Positions 44,751-54,148 of a stretch of 64,000 nucleotides of DNA are shown in pieces. The first letter of the stretch is position 1; the number at the start of each line of letters is the position of its first letter. The DNA comes from Rhodobacteraceae bacterium CCMM004 (GTDB lineage Bacteria; Pseudomonadota; Alphaproteobacteria; Rhodobacterales; Rhodobacteraceae), in NCBI GenBank assembly GCA_004005435.1, contig RZWH01000001.1, forward strand, positions 372,001 to 436,000. The letters are read 5' to 3'. The notes under the pieces are model-generated. The model saw nothing but the letters and a program-made list of their open reading frames with translations, ran no database searches and had not been told where the DNA came from. Both the position numbers and the translations under genes were made by a program.

Positions 44751-45458
44751 ATGGCGGCGCCGAAGGAAACGCAACTGGTGCTGGATCTGCCGCACCGGGC
44801 GGCGCTGGGGCGCGAGGACTTCTTCGTCTCGCCCGCGAACGCCGCGGCGCTGGCACTCGCCACCGGACCGATGCCCTGGCCGGGGGGCAAGCTGGCGTTG
44901 ATCGGCCCCGCGGCATCGGGCAAGACCCACCTGGCCCATGTCTGGGCGGCCGAGGCGGACGCGGTGGTGGTCGAGGCCGCGCAGTTGCCGCAGCTCGACG
45001 TGCCCACCCTGGCCGCGGCGGGCCGCGTGGCGGTGGAGGACGTGCCCGACATCGCCGGGGTGGCCCGGGCCGAGGCGGCGCTCTTTCACCTCCACAACCT
45101 CCTGCGCAGCGGTCAGGGGCGGCTCCTGGTCACCGGCCGCACGGCGCCGTCGCGCTGGCCCCTGCGCCTGCCCGACCTGGTGAGCCGACTGCAGGCCTGC
45201 ACCCTAGCTGCGCTGGAGCCGCCCGACGACGACCTCCTGGCCGCCCTGCTGACCAAGCAGTTCGCCGACCGCCAGTTGCTGGTGCCCCCCGCGGTGCTGT
45301 CCTACGTGGTCCCGCGGATGCATCGCAGCGCCGCCGCCGCCCGTGCGCTCGCCGCCGAGCTGGACCGGCGGGCCCTCGCCCAGCGGCGGCCGATTACCGT
45401 CCCCCTCGCCCGCGACGCCCTGGCCGCCCTGGACTCTGCCGGAGGCGACGGCGCATAG
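44751..45458 (+). CDS. hdaA: DnaA-related replication regulator HdaA
   Basis: This 235-residue protein resembles the AAA+ part of DnaA. A clamp-binding motif QLVLDL is at residues 7-12, Walker A GPAASGKTHLAHVW near 47-60, and the ERAP-like FHLHNLLRSGQGRLLVTGRTAPSRW in the middle. It binds the beta clamp and promotes DnaA-ATP hydrolysis to prevent over-initiation. The gene directly follows the AI-2E transporter, an arrangement common in this order. Confidence 0.88.
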   Translation: MAAPKETQLVLDLPHRAALGREDFFVSPANAAALALATGPMPWPGGKLALIGPAASGKTHLAHVWAAEADAVVVEAAQLPQLDVPTLAAAGRVAVEDVPDIAGVARAEAALFHLHNLLRSGQGRLLVTGRTAPSRWPLRLPDLVSRLQACTLAALEPPDDDLLAALLTKQFADRQLLVPPAVLSYVVPRMHRSAAAARALAAELDRRALAQRRPITVPLARDALAALDSAGGDGA

Positions 45459-45488
45459 TCGTTACATTTCCTGCCCATAAGGGCCGCC

Positions 45489-47666
45489 ATGATCGCCACG
45501 AACTTTCTCGAAGCGCCTTTTCCCGAGGCGCAACAGCCCGCCCCCGACGAGGATCTGACCGGCCCGGCCAGGTTCTTTAACCGCGAGTTGAGCTGGCTCA
45601 GCTTCAACTGGCGGGTGCTGGAGGAGGCCGAGAACCCGCGCGTGCCGCTGCTGGAGCGGCTGCGGTTCCTGTCGATCAGCGCGACCAATCTCGACGAGTT
45701 CTATACCGTCCGCGTGGCCGGTCTGCGCGAGCTGGCCCAGGCGGGCAAGACGACGCCCGCCGCCGATGGCATGACCCCGGCCGAGCAGTTGCGGCAGATC
45801 AACCGCGACGCGCGGGTGCTGATGGAGCGACAACAGGCGACCTTCGACGCGCTCCGGGCCGAGATGGAGGCCGAGGGGATCTGCATCCTCGACCGCACCC
45901 GCCTGACCGACGAGGACGCCACGCATCTGAGCGATGTGTTCCTGGCGCAGGTGTTTCCGATCCTGTCGCCCCTGGCCATCGACCCCGCGCACCCGTTTCC
46001 GTTCATTCCCAACACCGGGTTTTCCCTGGCGTTGCAGCTCGAGTCCAAGAGCGAAAAGCGCAAGCTGCGTGCGCTCCTACCGATCCCGCACCAGATCGAC
46101 CGCTTCGTGCGGCTGCCCGCACCCGAGGGGCAGCACCGGTTCCTGCCGCTCGAAGAGCTCCTGTTGCTGCACCTCGACAGCCTGTTCCCGGGCTATAGCG
46201 AGAAGGGGCACTGCGCCTTTCGCGTGCTGCGCGACAGCGACCTGGAGGTCGAGGACGAAGCCGAGGATCTCGTGCGCGAGTTCGAAATCGCGCTCAAGCG
46301 CCGCCGCCGGGGCGAGGTGGTGCGGATGAAGATCTCGGCCGGCGCCCCGCCAGAGCTGCGCCGCATCGTCATGGAGGAACTTCCCGTCTCCGAGGACGAG
46401 GTGGTCGAGATCGAGGGCCTGATCGGCGTCGCCGACCTGAGCGAGTTGGTGCTGGACGAACGCCCCGACCTGCTCTGGCCGTCCTTCACGCCGCGCGTGC
46501 CCGAGCGGGTGCAGGACCACGACGGCGACATGTTCGCGGCGATCCGGCAAAAGGACATGCTGCTGCACCACCCCTACGAGACCTTCGACATGGTGGTGCG
46601 GTTTCTGGCCCAGGCCGCCGCGGACCCCAACGTGGTGGCGATCAAACAGACGCTCTATCGCACCTCCCAACAGTCGCCCATCGTCGAGGCGCTGTGCGAG
46701 GCGGCCGAGGACGGCAAGTCGGTGACGGCGCTGGTCGAGCTAAAGGCGCGGTTCGACGAGGCCGCCAATATCCGCCAGTCCCGCAAGCTGGAGCGCGCGG
46801 GTGCCCACGTCGTCTATGGTTTTCTGAACTACAAGACCCACGCCAAGATCTCGACCGTGGTGCGCCGCGAGGGGCGGGATCTGGTGACCTACACCCACTA
46901 CGGCACCGGCAATTATCACCCGATCACCGCGCGCATCTACACCGACCTCAGCCTGTTCACCTGCGACGCCGCACTGGGGCGCGACGCCACACGGGTGTTC
47001 AACTATCTCTCGGGCTACGCACAGCCCGACCGGCTGGAGAACCTGGCGATTTCGCCGCTGACGCTCAAGACGCGGCTGATCGAGATGATCGAGGCCGAGG
47101 CCGAGGCGGCGGCGGCCGGCAAACCGGCCGGCATCTGGGCCAAGATGAACGCCCTGGTCGAGGCCGACGTGATCGACGCGCTCTATCGCGCCAGCCAGGC
47201 CGGGGTGAAGATCAGCCTGGTGATCCGCGGCATCTGCGGTCTGCGCCCCGGCATCGCGGGCCTGAGCGAGACCATCCGGGTGAAATCGGTGGTCGGGCGG
47301 TTCCTGGAGCACAGCCGGATCGTCTGCTTCGCCAACGGCTCCAAGCTGCCGTCCAAGAAGGCGCGGGTGTTCATCTCGTCGGCCGACTGGATGGGCCGCA
47401 ATCTCAACCGTCGCGTCGAGACGCTGGTGGAATGCACCAACCCCACGGTCAAGGCCCAGATTGTCAGCCAGATCATGGCCGCGAACATGCGCGACGTGGC
47501 GCAGAGCTGGCTGATGGCCCCCGACGGCAGCTTCGCCCGCCCCGACATCTCCGAAGAGGTGGCGCCGTTCTCGTGCCACCGCTTCTTCATGGAGAACCCG
47601 TCGCTGTCGGGCCGCGGCTCGGCCGGCGCGGCGGACGTCCCCGACCTGACCCATTCCCAGGACTGA
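45489..47666 (+). CDS. ppk1: Polyphosphate kinase 1
   Basis: This 725-residue protein makes polyphosphate from ATP. RFFNRELSWLSFNWRVLEEAEN begins the N domain, and HHPYETFDMVVRFLAQAAADPNV, LVELKARFDEAANI, HAKISTVVRREG and YGTGNYHPITARIYTDLSLFT are the catalytic phospholipase-D-like blocks with the phosphorylated His. Full family length. Followed by ppx after a double palindrome, so synthesis and breakdown are likely co-regulated. Confidence 0.96.
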   Translation: MIATNFLEAPFPEAQQPAPDEDLTGPARFFNRELSWLSFNWRVLEEAENPRVPLLERLRFLSISATNLDEFYTVRVAGLRELAQAGKTTPAADGMTPAEQLRQINRDARVLMERQQATFDALRAEMEAEGICILDRTRLTDEDATHLSDVFLAQVFPILSPLAIDPAHPFPFIPNTGFSLALQLESKSEKRKLRALLPIPHQIDRFVRLPAPEGQHRFLPLEELLLLHLDSLFPGYSEKGHCAFRVLRDSDLEVEDEAEDLVREFEIALKRRRRGEVVRMKISAGAPPELRRIVMEELPVSEDEVVEIEGLIGVADLSELVLDERPDLLWPSFTPRVPERVQDHDGDMFAAIRQKDMLLHHPYETFDMVVRFLAQAAADPNVVAIKQTLYRTSQQSPIVEALCEAAEDGKSVTALVELKARFDEAANIRQSRKLERAGAHVVYGFLNYKTHAKISTVVRREGRDLVTYTHYGTGNYHPITARIYTDLSLFTCDAALGRDATRVFNYLSGYAQPDRLENLAISPLTLKTRLIEMIEAEAEAAAAGKPAGIWAKMNALVEADVIDALYRASQAGVKISLVIRGICGLRPGIAGLSETIRVKSVVGRFLEHSRIVCFANGSKLPSKKARVFISSADWMGRNLNRRVETLVECTNPTVKAQIVSQIMAANMRDVAQSWLMAPDGSFARPDISEEVAPFSCHRFFMENPSLSGRGSAGAADVPDLTHSQD

Positions 47667-47682
47667 CCTGCCGATCTTGCGC

Positions 47683-47735
47683 GGGCAAGGGCCTTCGAAG
47701 GCCCTTGGCAAGCCGCTTCGAAGCGGCTTGCACCC
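47683..47735. repeat. Double 22-bp palindromic element between ppk1 and ppx
   Basis: Two perfect 22-base palindromes at 47686-47707 and 47709-47730, both centred on TTCGAA, have arms CAAGGGCCTT and CAAGCCGCTT. Outer GGG and CCC complete a 53-base element. It matches the layout of the in-frame element at 21974 (palindromes 23-24 bp apart). Confidence 0.85.
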
Positions 47736-47816
47736 GGCGGCCCGCCCGCGCGCACGGCCGTTGACGGGGGGCGGCCCGGTTGGCACGGTGCGCGCGCCGA
47801 CCCGGGAGGAGCCGCC

Positions 47817-49355
47817 ATGAACGACGCCACCGCCAGCGACGAGTGGGGGCCCTTCGGTCGGCCGCTGTTCGAGGACCCCTCGGCGCGGGCGCTGAGCCGG
47901 GTCGGCGTCATCGACGTGGGCTCGAACTCGGTGCGGATGGTCGTCTTCGACGGCGCCGCGCGCAGCCCGGCCTATTTCTTCAACGAAAAGGTCATGGCGG
48001 GGCTCGGGGCGGGATTTTCGGAAACCGGGCGGCTGAACCCCGAGGGGCGGACCAGGGCGCTGTCCGCGATCCGCCGCTTCCACCGCCTGGCCGAGGGGAT
48101 GGGCGCCACGCCGGTGACCGCCGTGGCCACGGCGGCGGTGCGCGAGGCCAGCGACGGCCCGGACTTCCGCGCCGAGGTCGAGGCGGCCACCGGCATCCGC
48201 CTCTGGGTCGTGGACGGGCGCGAGGAGGCGCGGCTGTCGGCCCAGGGCGTGCTCCTGGGCTGGCCCGGGGCGGACGGCCTGGTCTGCGACATCGGCGGGT
48301 CGTCGATGGAGCTCGCCCGGATCTCGGAGGGCCGGGTGGGCCAGCGTGTGACCTCGCCCTTGGGACCGCTGCGGCTCCAGGGTGTGCCGGGCGGCAAGAA
48401 GGGGATCAAGGCCGAGATCGACCGCGTGGTGACCGACTTGGTCGAGACCATGGGCACCGGCCCCGGCCGCCTATTCCTGGTGGGCGGATCCTGGCGCGCC
48501 ATCGCCCGCATCGACATGGAGCGCACCGGCTATCCCCTGCACGTCCTCCACGAATACCGGATGAAGCCCTCCGCCGTGGGCGCCACGGCCAAGTTCATCG
48601 CCACCCACGACACCGACGAACTGCGGGCCCTGACCGGCATCGGCGAGGCGCGGATGGCCCTGGTGCCGCTCGCCAGCCAGGTGCTCAAGACGCTGGTGCG
48701 CGCGCTCAAACCGCGGGAGATCGCCATCTCCAGCTACGGCATCCGCGAGGGGCTGCTCTACGAACAGATGCCCCAGCGCCTGCGCGACCGCGACCCGCTG
48801 ATCGAGGCGTGCCGCTTTGCCGAGCAGAAGGACGCGCGCATCCCAGGCTTCGGCCGCGCGCTCTATCGCTTCGTCGAGCCGTTGTTCAAGGGCGAGGGCG
48901 CGGATCGTCTGCGGGTGATCCGCGCGGCGTGCCTTCTGCACGATGTCAGTTGGCGGGCGCACCCGGACTATCGCCACGAGGCGTGCTTCGACAACGCCAC
49001 GCGGGCGAACCTCGGCGGTCTGACCCATGGCGAGCGGGTGTTCTTGGGCCTCGCGCTCCTCCACCGCTACAAGAACTCGCGCTCGGGCAGCCGGTTCGAA
49101 GAGCTCCTGGGCATCCTCAGCGACCGTGAGATCCGTCAAGGCGAGGTCTTGGGCCGGGCCATGCGCTTTGGCGCGATGTTCTCGACCGACACGCCCGAGA
49201 GTCTGGGGCAGTTGCGCTGGTTCCCCAAGAGGCGGCACCTGGAGTTGCGGCTGAGCGCGCAGGCCGACGTCCTCTTCGGCGAGGTGGCCCAGTCACGGTT
49301 CGGCGCGCTGGTCTCGGCGCTGGAGGCGACGAGCGAGGTCAAGCGGCGGCGCTGA
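47817..49355 (+). CDS. ppx: Exopolyphosphatase / guanosine pentaphosphatase (Ppx/GppA)
   Basis: This 512-residue protein has the ASKHA fold: phosphate-1 motif GVIDVGSNSVRMVVFDG, and DIGGSSMELARISEGR as phosphate-2. An HD-like C-terminal domain follows (LLHDVSWRAHPDYRHE). It degrades polyphosphate or pppGpp. The ATG has a GGGAGGA site. Forms a pair with ppk1. Confidence 0.94.
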   Translation: MNDATASDEWGPFGRPLFEDPSARALSRVGVIDVGSNSVRMVVFDGAARSPAYFFNEKVMAGLGAGFSETGRLNPEGRTRALSAIRRFHRLAEGMGATPVTAVATAAVREASDGPDFRAEVEAATGIRLWVVDGREEARLSAQGVLLGWPGADGLVCDIGGSSMELARISEGRVGQRVTSPLGPLRLQGVPGGKKGIKAEIDRVVTDLVETMGTGPGRLFLVGGSWRAIARIDMERTGYPLHVLHEYRMKPSAVGATAKFIATHDTDELRALTGIGEARMALVPLASQVLKTLVRALKPREIAISSYGIREGLLYEQMPQRLRDRDPLIEACRFAEQKDARIPGFGRALYRFVEPLFKGEGADRLRVIRAACLLHDVSWRAHPDYRHEACFDNATRANLGGLTHGERVFLGLALLHRYKNSRSGSRFEELLGILSDREIRQGEVLGRAMRFGAMFSTDTPESLGQLRWFPKRRHLELRLSAQADVLFGEVAQSRFGALVSALEATSEVKRRR

Positions 49356-49934
49356 CCAGCTCGGGGTTGCCGCTCAGGACGGGAGGGGATCGGCGGGGGG
49401 CGTCGCGCAGGGCGCGCCGGCGCAGGGCGATCCCAAAGCCGACCGCCATCTCGGCGGGATGGCGCGGGCATGGGGCGGCGGGTCGGTCGTCGTCTTGCCG
49501 ACGGCGGGTCGGGTCGGGTTGAGGGCCTATCCTCCCCTCGGAGCGGCCTCGCTCGGCATCCCGGTGATCCCCGGAGCGCAGGGTCCGCGGATCGTTTCCG
49601 CGGCCGGCGGCCCCATGCGGGCGCGGTCCCCCCCCCCCATGGTTCGGCGCCCCTCTGGCCGCGTTCCGGCACCGGAGCGCGGTCGGAGGGCGGGCCTGAC
49701 AGTCGCTGCGACAGGTCAGCCGAAGTGCGGCGGCGCGTGAGGCGCGTGGCTAGGGGCGCGCAAGGACCTGGGACCATTTTGGCCTTGGCCAGGGGCGCCC
49801 GGTGGCCGTGGGCCGACGAAGCGATCACTGGGCCGGTGTCCATGCGGGCGACGCGGGGCCACGCGCGAGCCGGACGGGTCTCGGCGGCCGAGACGGCGAG
49901 CGCGATCGCTTGGGGCCGGACCCCCGGCGGCGGC
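49356..49934. other. Convergent intergenic region, no gene found
   Basis: These 579 bases between ppx and sseB are GC-rich and contain local inverted repeats such as CCGCGGATCGTTTCCGCGG and a C9-C10 run near 49630. Parts loosely resemble the 124-bp element core (ATTTTGGCCTTGGCC), but I could not align terminal repeats, so no copy is claimed. No supported ORF. Confidence 0.5.
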
Positions 49935-50702
49935 TCAGCGCAGGCGTGGCGGGGCGTTCGGGTCGCCGCCGGGGATGGTTGGGGCGGCGGGCTGCGGCAA
50001 GTCGATGCGCAGGCCGTGCCGGGCCAGCCGCGCCGCCATGGGCGCCTCGGCGGCAAAGAACGCCACGTCCAGCGCGCCCGCTTCCAACCCGGAGAAGGCC
50101 AGGGCCTCGGACACCGCGCGGGCCAATGCAGGCTCGGCCCCGGCCACCGCGTCCACAAAGGCCACGAGGTGGCCCTGCCCCCCGCCCTCCGCCTCGGTCC
50201 CCACCACATAGGCCAGGCGGGCCAGTCCCTCGGCCGCCGCCAGCCTGGCATCGAGCGCCGTCAACAGGTCCCGGGGCAGGCCCGCGGGCGGATGGATCGC
50301 CGTCAGCCGCGCCGTCACCGCACGCGGATCGGCCCCCGCGGTCTCGGCGAGCCAGGCCAGCGCTTCGGCCGTCAGCACGGTCTCGGACGGCGCGCCCCCG
50401 GGGTTCAGTGCCAGGCCGATGGCCGCCTCTGCCAGCAGCGCCGCCAAACGCCGCCCCGACAGCGCTGCATAGGGCACCGGGTGGCCCGCGAACTCTGCCA
50501 ACCGATCCTCCCGGTCGAAGGCCAAGGCGAAGGCGCCGTCGCCGGTTTCGAACACCGCGGGGTCGATGCGGTCGCCGTCGGGATCGGCCGTCAGCATCAG
50601 GAACAGCTCGGCCTCGGCCAGGCGGGCGTAGAAGGCGCGCTCGGCCGCCGCATCCCCCGGCGCGGCGGCCATGGCGGCGTGGGCGGCGTCCAGCGGCGTC
50701 AC
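49935..50702 (-). CDS. SseB-family protein
   Basis: This 255-residue protein has the SseB N-terminal domain pattern: AFYARLAEAELFLMLTADPDG, VFETGDGAFALAFDREDRLAEF and AALSGRRLAALLAEAAIGLALNPGG are close to the family. The start is GTG at 50702, overlapping the UDG stop (GTGA). Role in bacteria is poorly defined; some SseB proteins act as chaperones or in sulfur metabolism. Confidence 0.8.
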   Translation of the reverse strand: MTPLDAAHAAMAAAPGDAAAERAFYARLAEAELFLMLTADPDGDRIDPAVFETGDGAFALAFDREDRLAEFAGHPVPYAALSGRRLAALLAEAAIGLALNPGGAPSETVLTAEALAWLAETAGADPRAVTARLTAIHPPAGLPRDLLTALDARLAAAEGLARLAYVVGTEAEGGGQGHLVAFVDAVAGAEPALARAVSEALAFSGLEAGALDVAFFAAEAPMAARLARHGLRIDLPQPAAPTIPGGDPNAPPRLR

Positions 50703-51283
50703 GCCATCACCTCGGCCACCCGGGCGCGCAGGGCGGGCAGCAGCTCGTCGGCGAACCACGGATTGCGCTTGAGCCACGCGGTGTTGCGCCAGGACGGGTG
50801 CGGCAGGGGAAAGACCCGGGGCGCGTGGTCGCGCCAGGCGCGCACCGTCTCGGTCACCCCCGCGCGGGTGCCCAGGTGCCACTTCTGCGCGTAGCCGCCG
50901 ATCAGCACCGTCAGGCGGATCGTGTCGAGGCCCGAGAGCACCCGGTCGCGCCAGGTGCGCGCGCAGACGGCAGGCGGCGGCAGGTCCGACCCGGCGGCGT
51001 CGTAGCCGGGAAAGCAGAAGGCCATGGGCACGATGGCCACCCGCGTCCGGTCGTAGAACGCCGCCTCGTCCAGCCCCAGCCACTCGCGCAGCCGCTTGCC
51101 CGACTGGTCCCAGAACGGGGTGTTGGCGCGGTGGACGCGCATCCCCGGCGCCTGACTGGCGATCAGCAGGCGCGCGCCGGGGCGGAACCACACCACCGGG
51201 TTCGGACGGTGCGCCGTGGCCGTCGCGGCAAAGCGGTCGGCGCAGAGGCGGCAGGCGGAGAGGTCGGAGATCAGGGCGTCCAT
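50699..51283 (-). CDS. Uracil-DNA glycosylase family protein
   Basis: This 194-residue protein matches the family 4/5-like UDG group. LSACRLCADRF holds two Cys of a possible Fe-S site, RLLIASQAPGMRVHRANTPFWDQSGKRLREWLG is motif A, and FPLPHPSWRNTAWLKRNPWF is motif B with the catalytic His. It probably removes uracil from DNA. Translationally coupled to the SseB-like gene. Confidence 0.86.
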   Translation of the reverse strand: MDALISDLSACRLCADRFAATATAHRPNPVVWFRPGARLLIASQAPGMRVHRANTPFWDQSGKRLREWLGLDEAAFYDRTRVAIVPMAFCFPGYDAAGSDLPPPAVCARTWRDRVLSGLDTIRLTVLIGGYAQKWHLGTRAGVTETVRAWRDHAPRVFPLPHPSWRNTAWLKRNPWFADELLPALRARVAEVMA

Positions 51284-51333
51284 GGCGCGGCGGACCCTAG
51301 GGCGGGCACCGCGCCGCGTCCACCGCCGGGAAA

Positions 51334-51392
51334 CATTTCGACACTTGTGAAAATGTCTTGCCCGGCGCGGATCGTTTCGATAGTTCTCGAAT
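51334..51392 (+). promoter_or_regulatory. Two palindromic sites in front of the ArsR gene
   Basis: Site 1 (51334-51355) has arms CATTT...AAATG with inner ACAC/GTG symmetry. Site 2 (51375-51392) is TTTCGATAGTTCTCGAAT with TTCGA/TCGAA arms, 2 bases from the ATG. The second overlaps a GATAGT -10-like element. Both fit an ArsR-type autoregulator operator. Confidence 0.5.
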
Positions 51393-51393
51393 C

Positions 51394-51735
51394 ATGAAAC
51401 ATAGCGATTTCACCGACCTCGAACTGACCGAGACGGCCAGCGCCTTTGCCGCGCTGGGGTCCGAGCAGCGTCTGTCCGTCCTGCGCGCCCTGGTGCGGGC
51501 CGGTCCCGAGGGCCTGAGCATCGGTGCGCTGGGCGAACGCTGCGGCGTCACCGGGTCGACCCTGACCCATCACATGCGCATCCTCGCCCAGGCCGGACTG
51601 GTCGCGCAGGAACGCCGCGGCCGGCAGATCATTTGCGCCGCCGCCGCCTACGACCGGGTGCAGCGCCTGTCGGCGTTCCTGCTGCGCGAATGCTGTGCCG
51701 ACACCGGGGCCGAGGAGGGCCACCGCCATGACTGA
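51394..51735 (+). CDS. ArsR-family transcriptional regulator
   Basis: This 113-residue winged-helix repressor has AFAALGSEQRLSVLRALVRAG then GALGERCGVTGSTLTHHMRILAQAGLVAQERRGRQIIC (recognition helix and wing). Cys residues near the C-terminus (RECCADTG) might sense metal. It overlaps the permease by 8 bases, so it likely controls that transporter. The ligand (arsenic, organoarsenical or other metal) cannot be fixed. Confidence 0.86.
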   Translation: MKHSDFTDLELTETASAFAALGSEQRLSVLRALVRAGPEGLSIGALGERCGVTGSTLTHHMRILAQAGLVAQERRGRQIICAAAAYDRVQRLSAFLLRECCADTGAEEGHRHD

Positions 51736-52753
51736 CGCCGCCGCCCCCGCCCCCCGCCTGCGCGACCGCCTGGACCGCGTGTGGCTGTTCGCCGCCGCGC
51801 TGCCCATCGCCATCGCGCTCTTCGATCCCGCGCAGGGGGTCGAGACGGCGCGCTTCGGCGTCGATGCTCTGCTGCACACCATGCCGTTCATCGCCTTCGC
51901 CGTCTTCGCCGTGGCCTATCTCAAGGCCAGCGGGGCCGAGAGGCTGCTGGCGCGCGCCTTCGAGGGGCCGCAGCTGCGCATGGTGGTGCTGGCCGCGATG
52001 CTGGGCGGGCTGGCGCCGTTCTGCTCGTGCGAGGTGATCCCCTTCATCGCCGCGCTGCTGGCCGTGGGCGCGCCGCTGAGCGCGGTCATGGCGTTCTGGC
52101 TGTCCTCGCCGCTGATGGATCCCGCGCAGTTCGCCATCACCGCAGGCACGTTGGGCGTCGACTTCGCCCTGGCCAAGGCGGCGGCCGCCATCGGCCTGGG
52201 CATCCTCGGCGGACTGACGGTGATGGGCTGGGCCAAGGGGCCGCTCTTTGCCGACCCGCTGCGCGAGCGCCCCGCCATCGGCGGCTGTTGCAGCGCGCGC
52301 AAGCCCTTCTCCGGCGCGCCCGTCTGGCGGTTCTGGCAGGCGGCCGACCGGCGCGAAACCTTCCGCACGACGGCGCTGTCGAACGCGCTGTTCCTGACCA
52401 AGTGGCTGCTCATCGCCTACATGCTGGAGGCGCTGATGCTGGCCTACATCCCGGCCGAGGCGGTCGCGGGCGTGCTGGGCGGCGACGGGGTCTGGCCGGT
52501 GCTGATGGGGGCATTGGTCGGGGCGCCGGCCTACCTCAACGGCTATGCCGCGGTGCCGTTGGTCGACGCGCTGTTGCAGCAGGGGATGGCGCAGGGGGCG
52601 GCGATGTCGTTCATGCTCGCCGGGGGGGTGAGCTGCATCCCCGCGGCCGTCGCCGTCTGGGCGCTGGTCAAGCCGCGGGTGTTCGGCGCCTACCTCGCCA
52701 TCGCCCTCGTCGGGTCGGTGCTGGCCGGTCTGGCCTGGGGCGCCCTGGCCTGA
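51728..52753 (+). CDS. YraQ/UPF0718-family permease
   Basis: This 341-residue inner-membrane protein has about eight helices. The motif LAPFCSCEVIPFIAALLAVGAPLSAVMAFWLSSPLMDPAQF is diagnostic: CSC followed by a polar-hydrophobic repeat. A second half shows GAPAYLNGYAAVPLV and SFMLAGGVSCIPAAVAVW. ArsP-type permeases (organoarsenical export) and other metal-linked permeases have this fold; the ArsR neighbour supports a metal or metalloid role. A GGCCSARK loop could bind metal. Confidence 0.84.
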   Translation: MTDAAAPAPRLRDRLDRVWLFAAALPIAIALFDPAQGVETARFGVDALLHTMPFIAFAVFAVAYLKASGAERLLARAFEGPQLRMVVLAAMLGGLAPFCSCEVIPFIAALLAVGAPLSAVMAFWLSSPLMDPAQFAITAGTLGVDFALAKAAAAIGLGILGGLTVMGWAKGPLFADPLRERPAIGGCCSARKPFSGAPVWRFWQAADRRETFRTTALSNALFLTKWLLIAYMLEALMLAYIPAEAVAGVLGGDGVWPVLMGALVGAPAYLNGYAAVPLVDALLQQGMAQGAAMSFMLAGGVSCIPAAVAVWALVKPRVFGAYLAIALVGSVLAGLAWGALA

Positions 52754-52837
52754 GACGTCTCGCCGCAGTCCGGCGTTGCCCCATGGGATGATGTGATTTA
52801 ACGATGGCCAGACTTGAGCCCTGGCCCGGGAGATCCC

Positions 52838-54085
52838 ATGTATCGCGTTTGGAACTTTGTTGCCAACTATTCCTTGCTGCTGATCGGCGGTGCGCTGATC
52901 GCCCTGGTCTGGGCCAACATCGACGCCTCCTCCTACCACGACTTCGTCGAGTTCGTGATCTGGGATCACGCGCCCATCGGTCATCTGCACGACGGGCACC
53001 GGACGCTCACGCTGCATTATCTGGTGAACGACGTGCTCATGGCCTTCTTCTTTGCCATCGCGGCCAAGGAGGTGTGGGAGGCGATCATCCTCAAGAACGG
53101 CTCGCTCAGGGGCAAGAAGGCAGCGACGCCTCTGGTCGCCACGGCGGGGGGGATGTTCGGGCCCGTTGCCGTCTACCTGGGGCTCGCCGCGATCCTGGGC
53201 TCGGACGTCTACGATGCGGTGGCGCGCGGCTGGGCGATCCCAACCGCGACCGACATCGCGTTCTCGTATCTGGTCGGGCGGATCGTGTTCGGCGCCGGGC
53301 ACCCGGCGGTGCGGTTCCTGCTGCTGTTGGCCATCGCCGACGACGCGGCGGGCCTGATCATCCTGGCGATCTTCTATCCCGAGAACGCGGTGCTGCCGGT
53401 GTGGCTGCTGCTGTCGCTGGCCGCCGCGGTGGTGGTGTTCGTGGTCTTCAACTGGCTGCCGCGGCGGCTGGACCGGGGCAACCAACTCCGCCCGAAGTCG
53501 ACCTGGATGCGCGAGAAGCTGGGCTTCTGGCCCTACCTGATCGCAGGCGCGGTGTCCTGGTATGGGTTTCAGGAGAGCGGGCTGCACCCCGCGCTGGGCC
53601 TTCTGCCCATCGTGCCGACGATTCCCCATGCCGACCGCGCCTTCGGCATTTTTTCCGAGGCCGAGCAGTATCTCACCGACCTCCTGAACCACATCGAGCA
53701 CCTGCTGAAGCACCCGGTGGAGGTGGTTCTGTTCCTCTTCGGCCTGTGCAACGCAGGGGTCGAGTTCTCGGCCATCGGCGCGCCCACCTGGCTGGTGCTG
53801 GCCGGGCTCGTCGTGGGCAAGCCCCTGGGCATCATGCTGTTCGGCTGGCTGGCCGCGGGGCCGATGCGCCTGGGCCTGCCGGCGGGGATGCGCACCATCG
53901 ACCTCTTCGTGATCGGCTGCGTCGCCGCCATCGGCTTTACCGTCTCGCTGTTCGTCGCCTCGGTGGCGTTCCCGGCCGGCCCGGTCCAGGACGCCGCCAA
54001 GATGGGCGCTCTCTTCAGCTTCGGCGGCGCGCTGATCTCCATCGCCGCGGGCATCCTCACCGGGGTGAAGAAACAGAACCTCTAG
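52838..54085 (+). CDS. nhaA: Na+/H+ antiporter NhaA
   Basis: This 415-residue protein has about 12 helices. The ion site is AIADDAAGLIILAIFY (two adjacent Asp, as Asp163-Asp164 in E. coli), with the preceding IPTATDIAFSYLVG. FGLCNAGVEFSAIG and GKPLGIMLFGWLA are later helices. It exchanges sodium for protons for pH and salt homeostasis, in keeping with a marine or saline habitat. The ATG at 52838 has GGGAGA; a TTG upstream is rejected. Confidence 0.94.
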   Translation: MYRVWNFVANYSLLLIGGALIALVWANIDASSYHDFVEFVIWDHAPIGHLHDGHRTLTLHYLVNDVLMAFFFAIAAKEVWEAIILKNGSLRGKKAATPLVATAGGMFGPVAVYLGLAAILGSDVYDAVARGWAIPTATDIAFSYLVGRIVFGAGHPAVRFLLLLAIADDAAGLIILAIFYPENAVLPVWLLLSLAAAVVVFVVFNWLPRRLDRGNQLRPKSTWMREKLGFWPYLIAGAVSWYGFQESGLHPALGLLPIVPTIPHADRAFGIFSEAEQYLTDLLNHIEHLLKHPVEVVLFLFGLCNAGVEFSAIGAPTWLVLAGLVVGKPLGIMLFGWLAAGPMRLGLPAGMRTIDLFVIGCVAAIGFTVSLFVASVAFPAGPVQDAAKMGALFSFGGALISIAAGILTGVKKQNL

Positions 54086-54093
54086 GCAGGCGC

Positions 54094-54120
54094 GGCGGGA
54101 GGGATCGATTCCCTTCCGCC
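54094..54120 (+). terminator. Stem-loop after nhaA
   Basis: An 11-bp stem (GGCGGGAGGGA with one G-U) closes on a 5-base loop 9 bases after the nhaA stop. No long U-run follows, as usual in high-GC genomes. Confidence 0.55.
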
Positions 54121-54148
54121 GACTTGCACAAATCGAACCTCGCCGTCC

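Noticed and set aside
45459-45488. Possible Pho box before ppk1
   Set aside because: GTTACAT and TGCCCAT halves match the CTGTCAT consensus only partly; not enough to claim.
49356-49934. Further copy of the 124-bp element after ppx
   Set aside because: A weak resemblance in the core (ATTTTGGCC) is present, but no terminal inverted repeats can be aligned.
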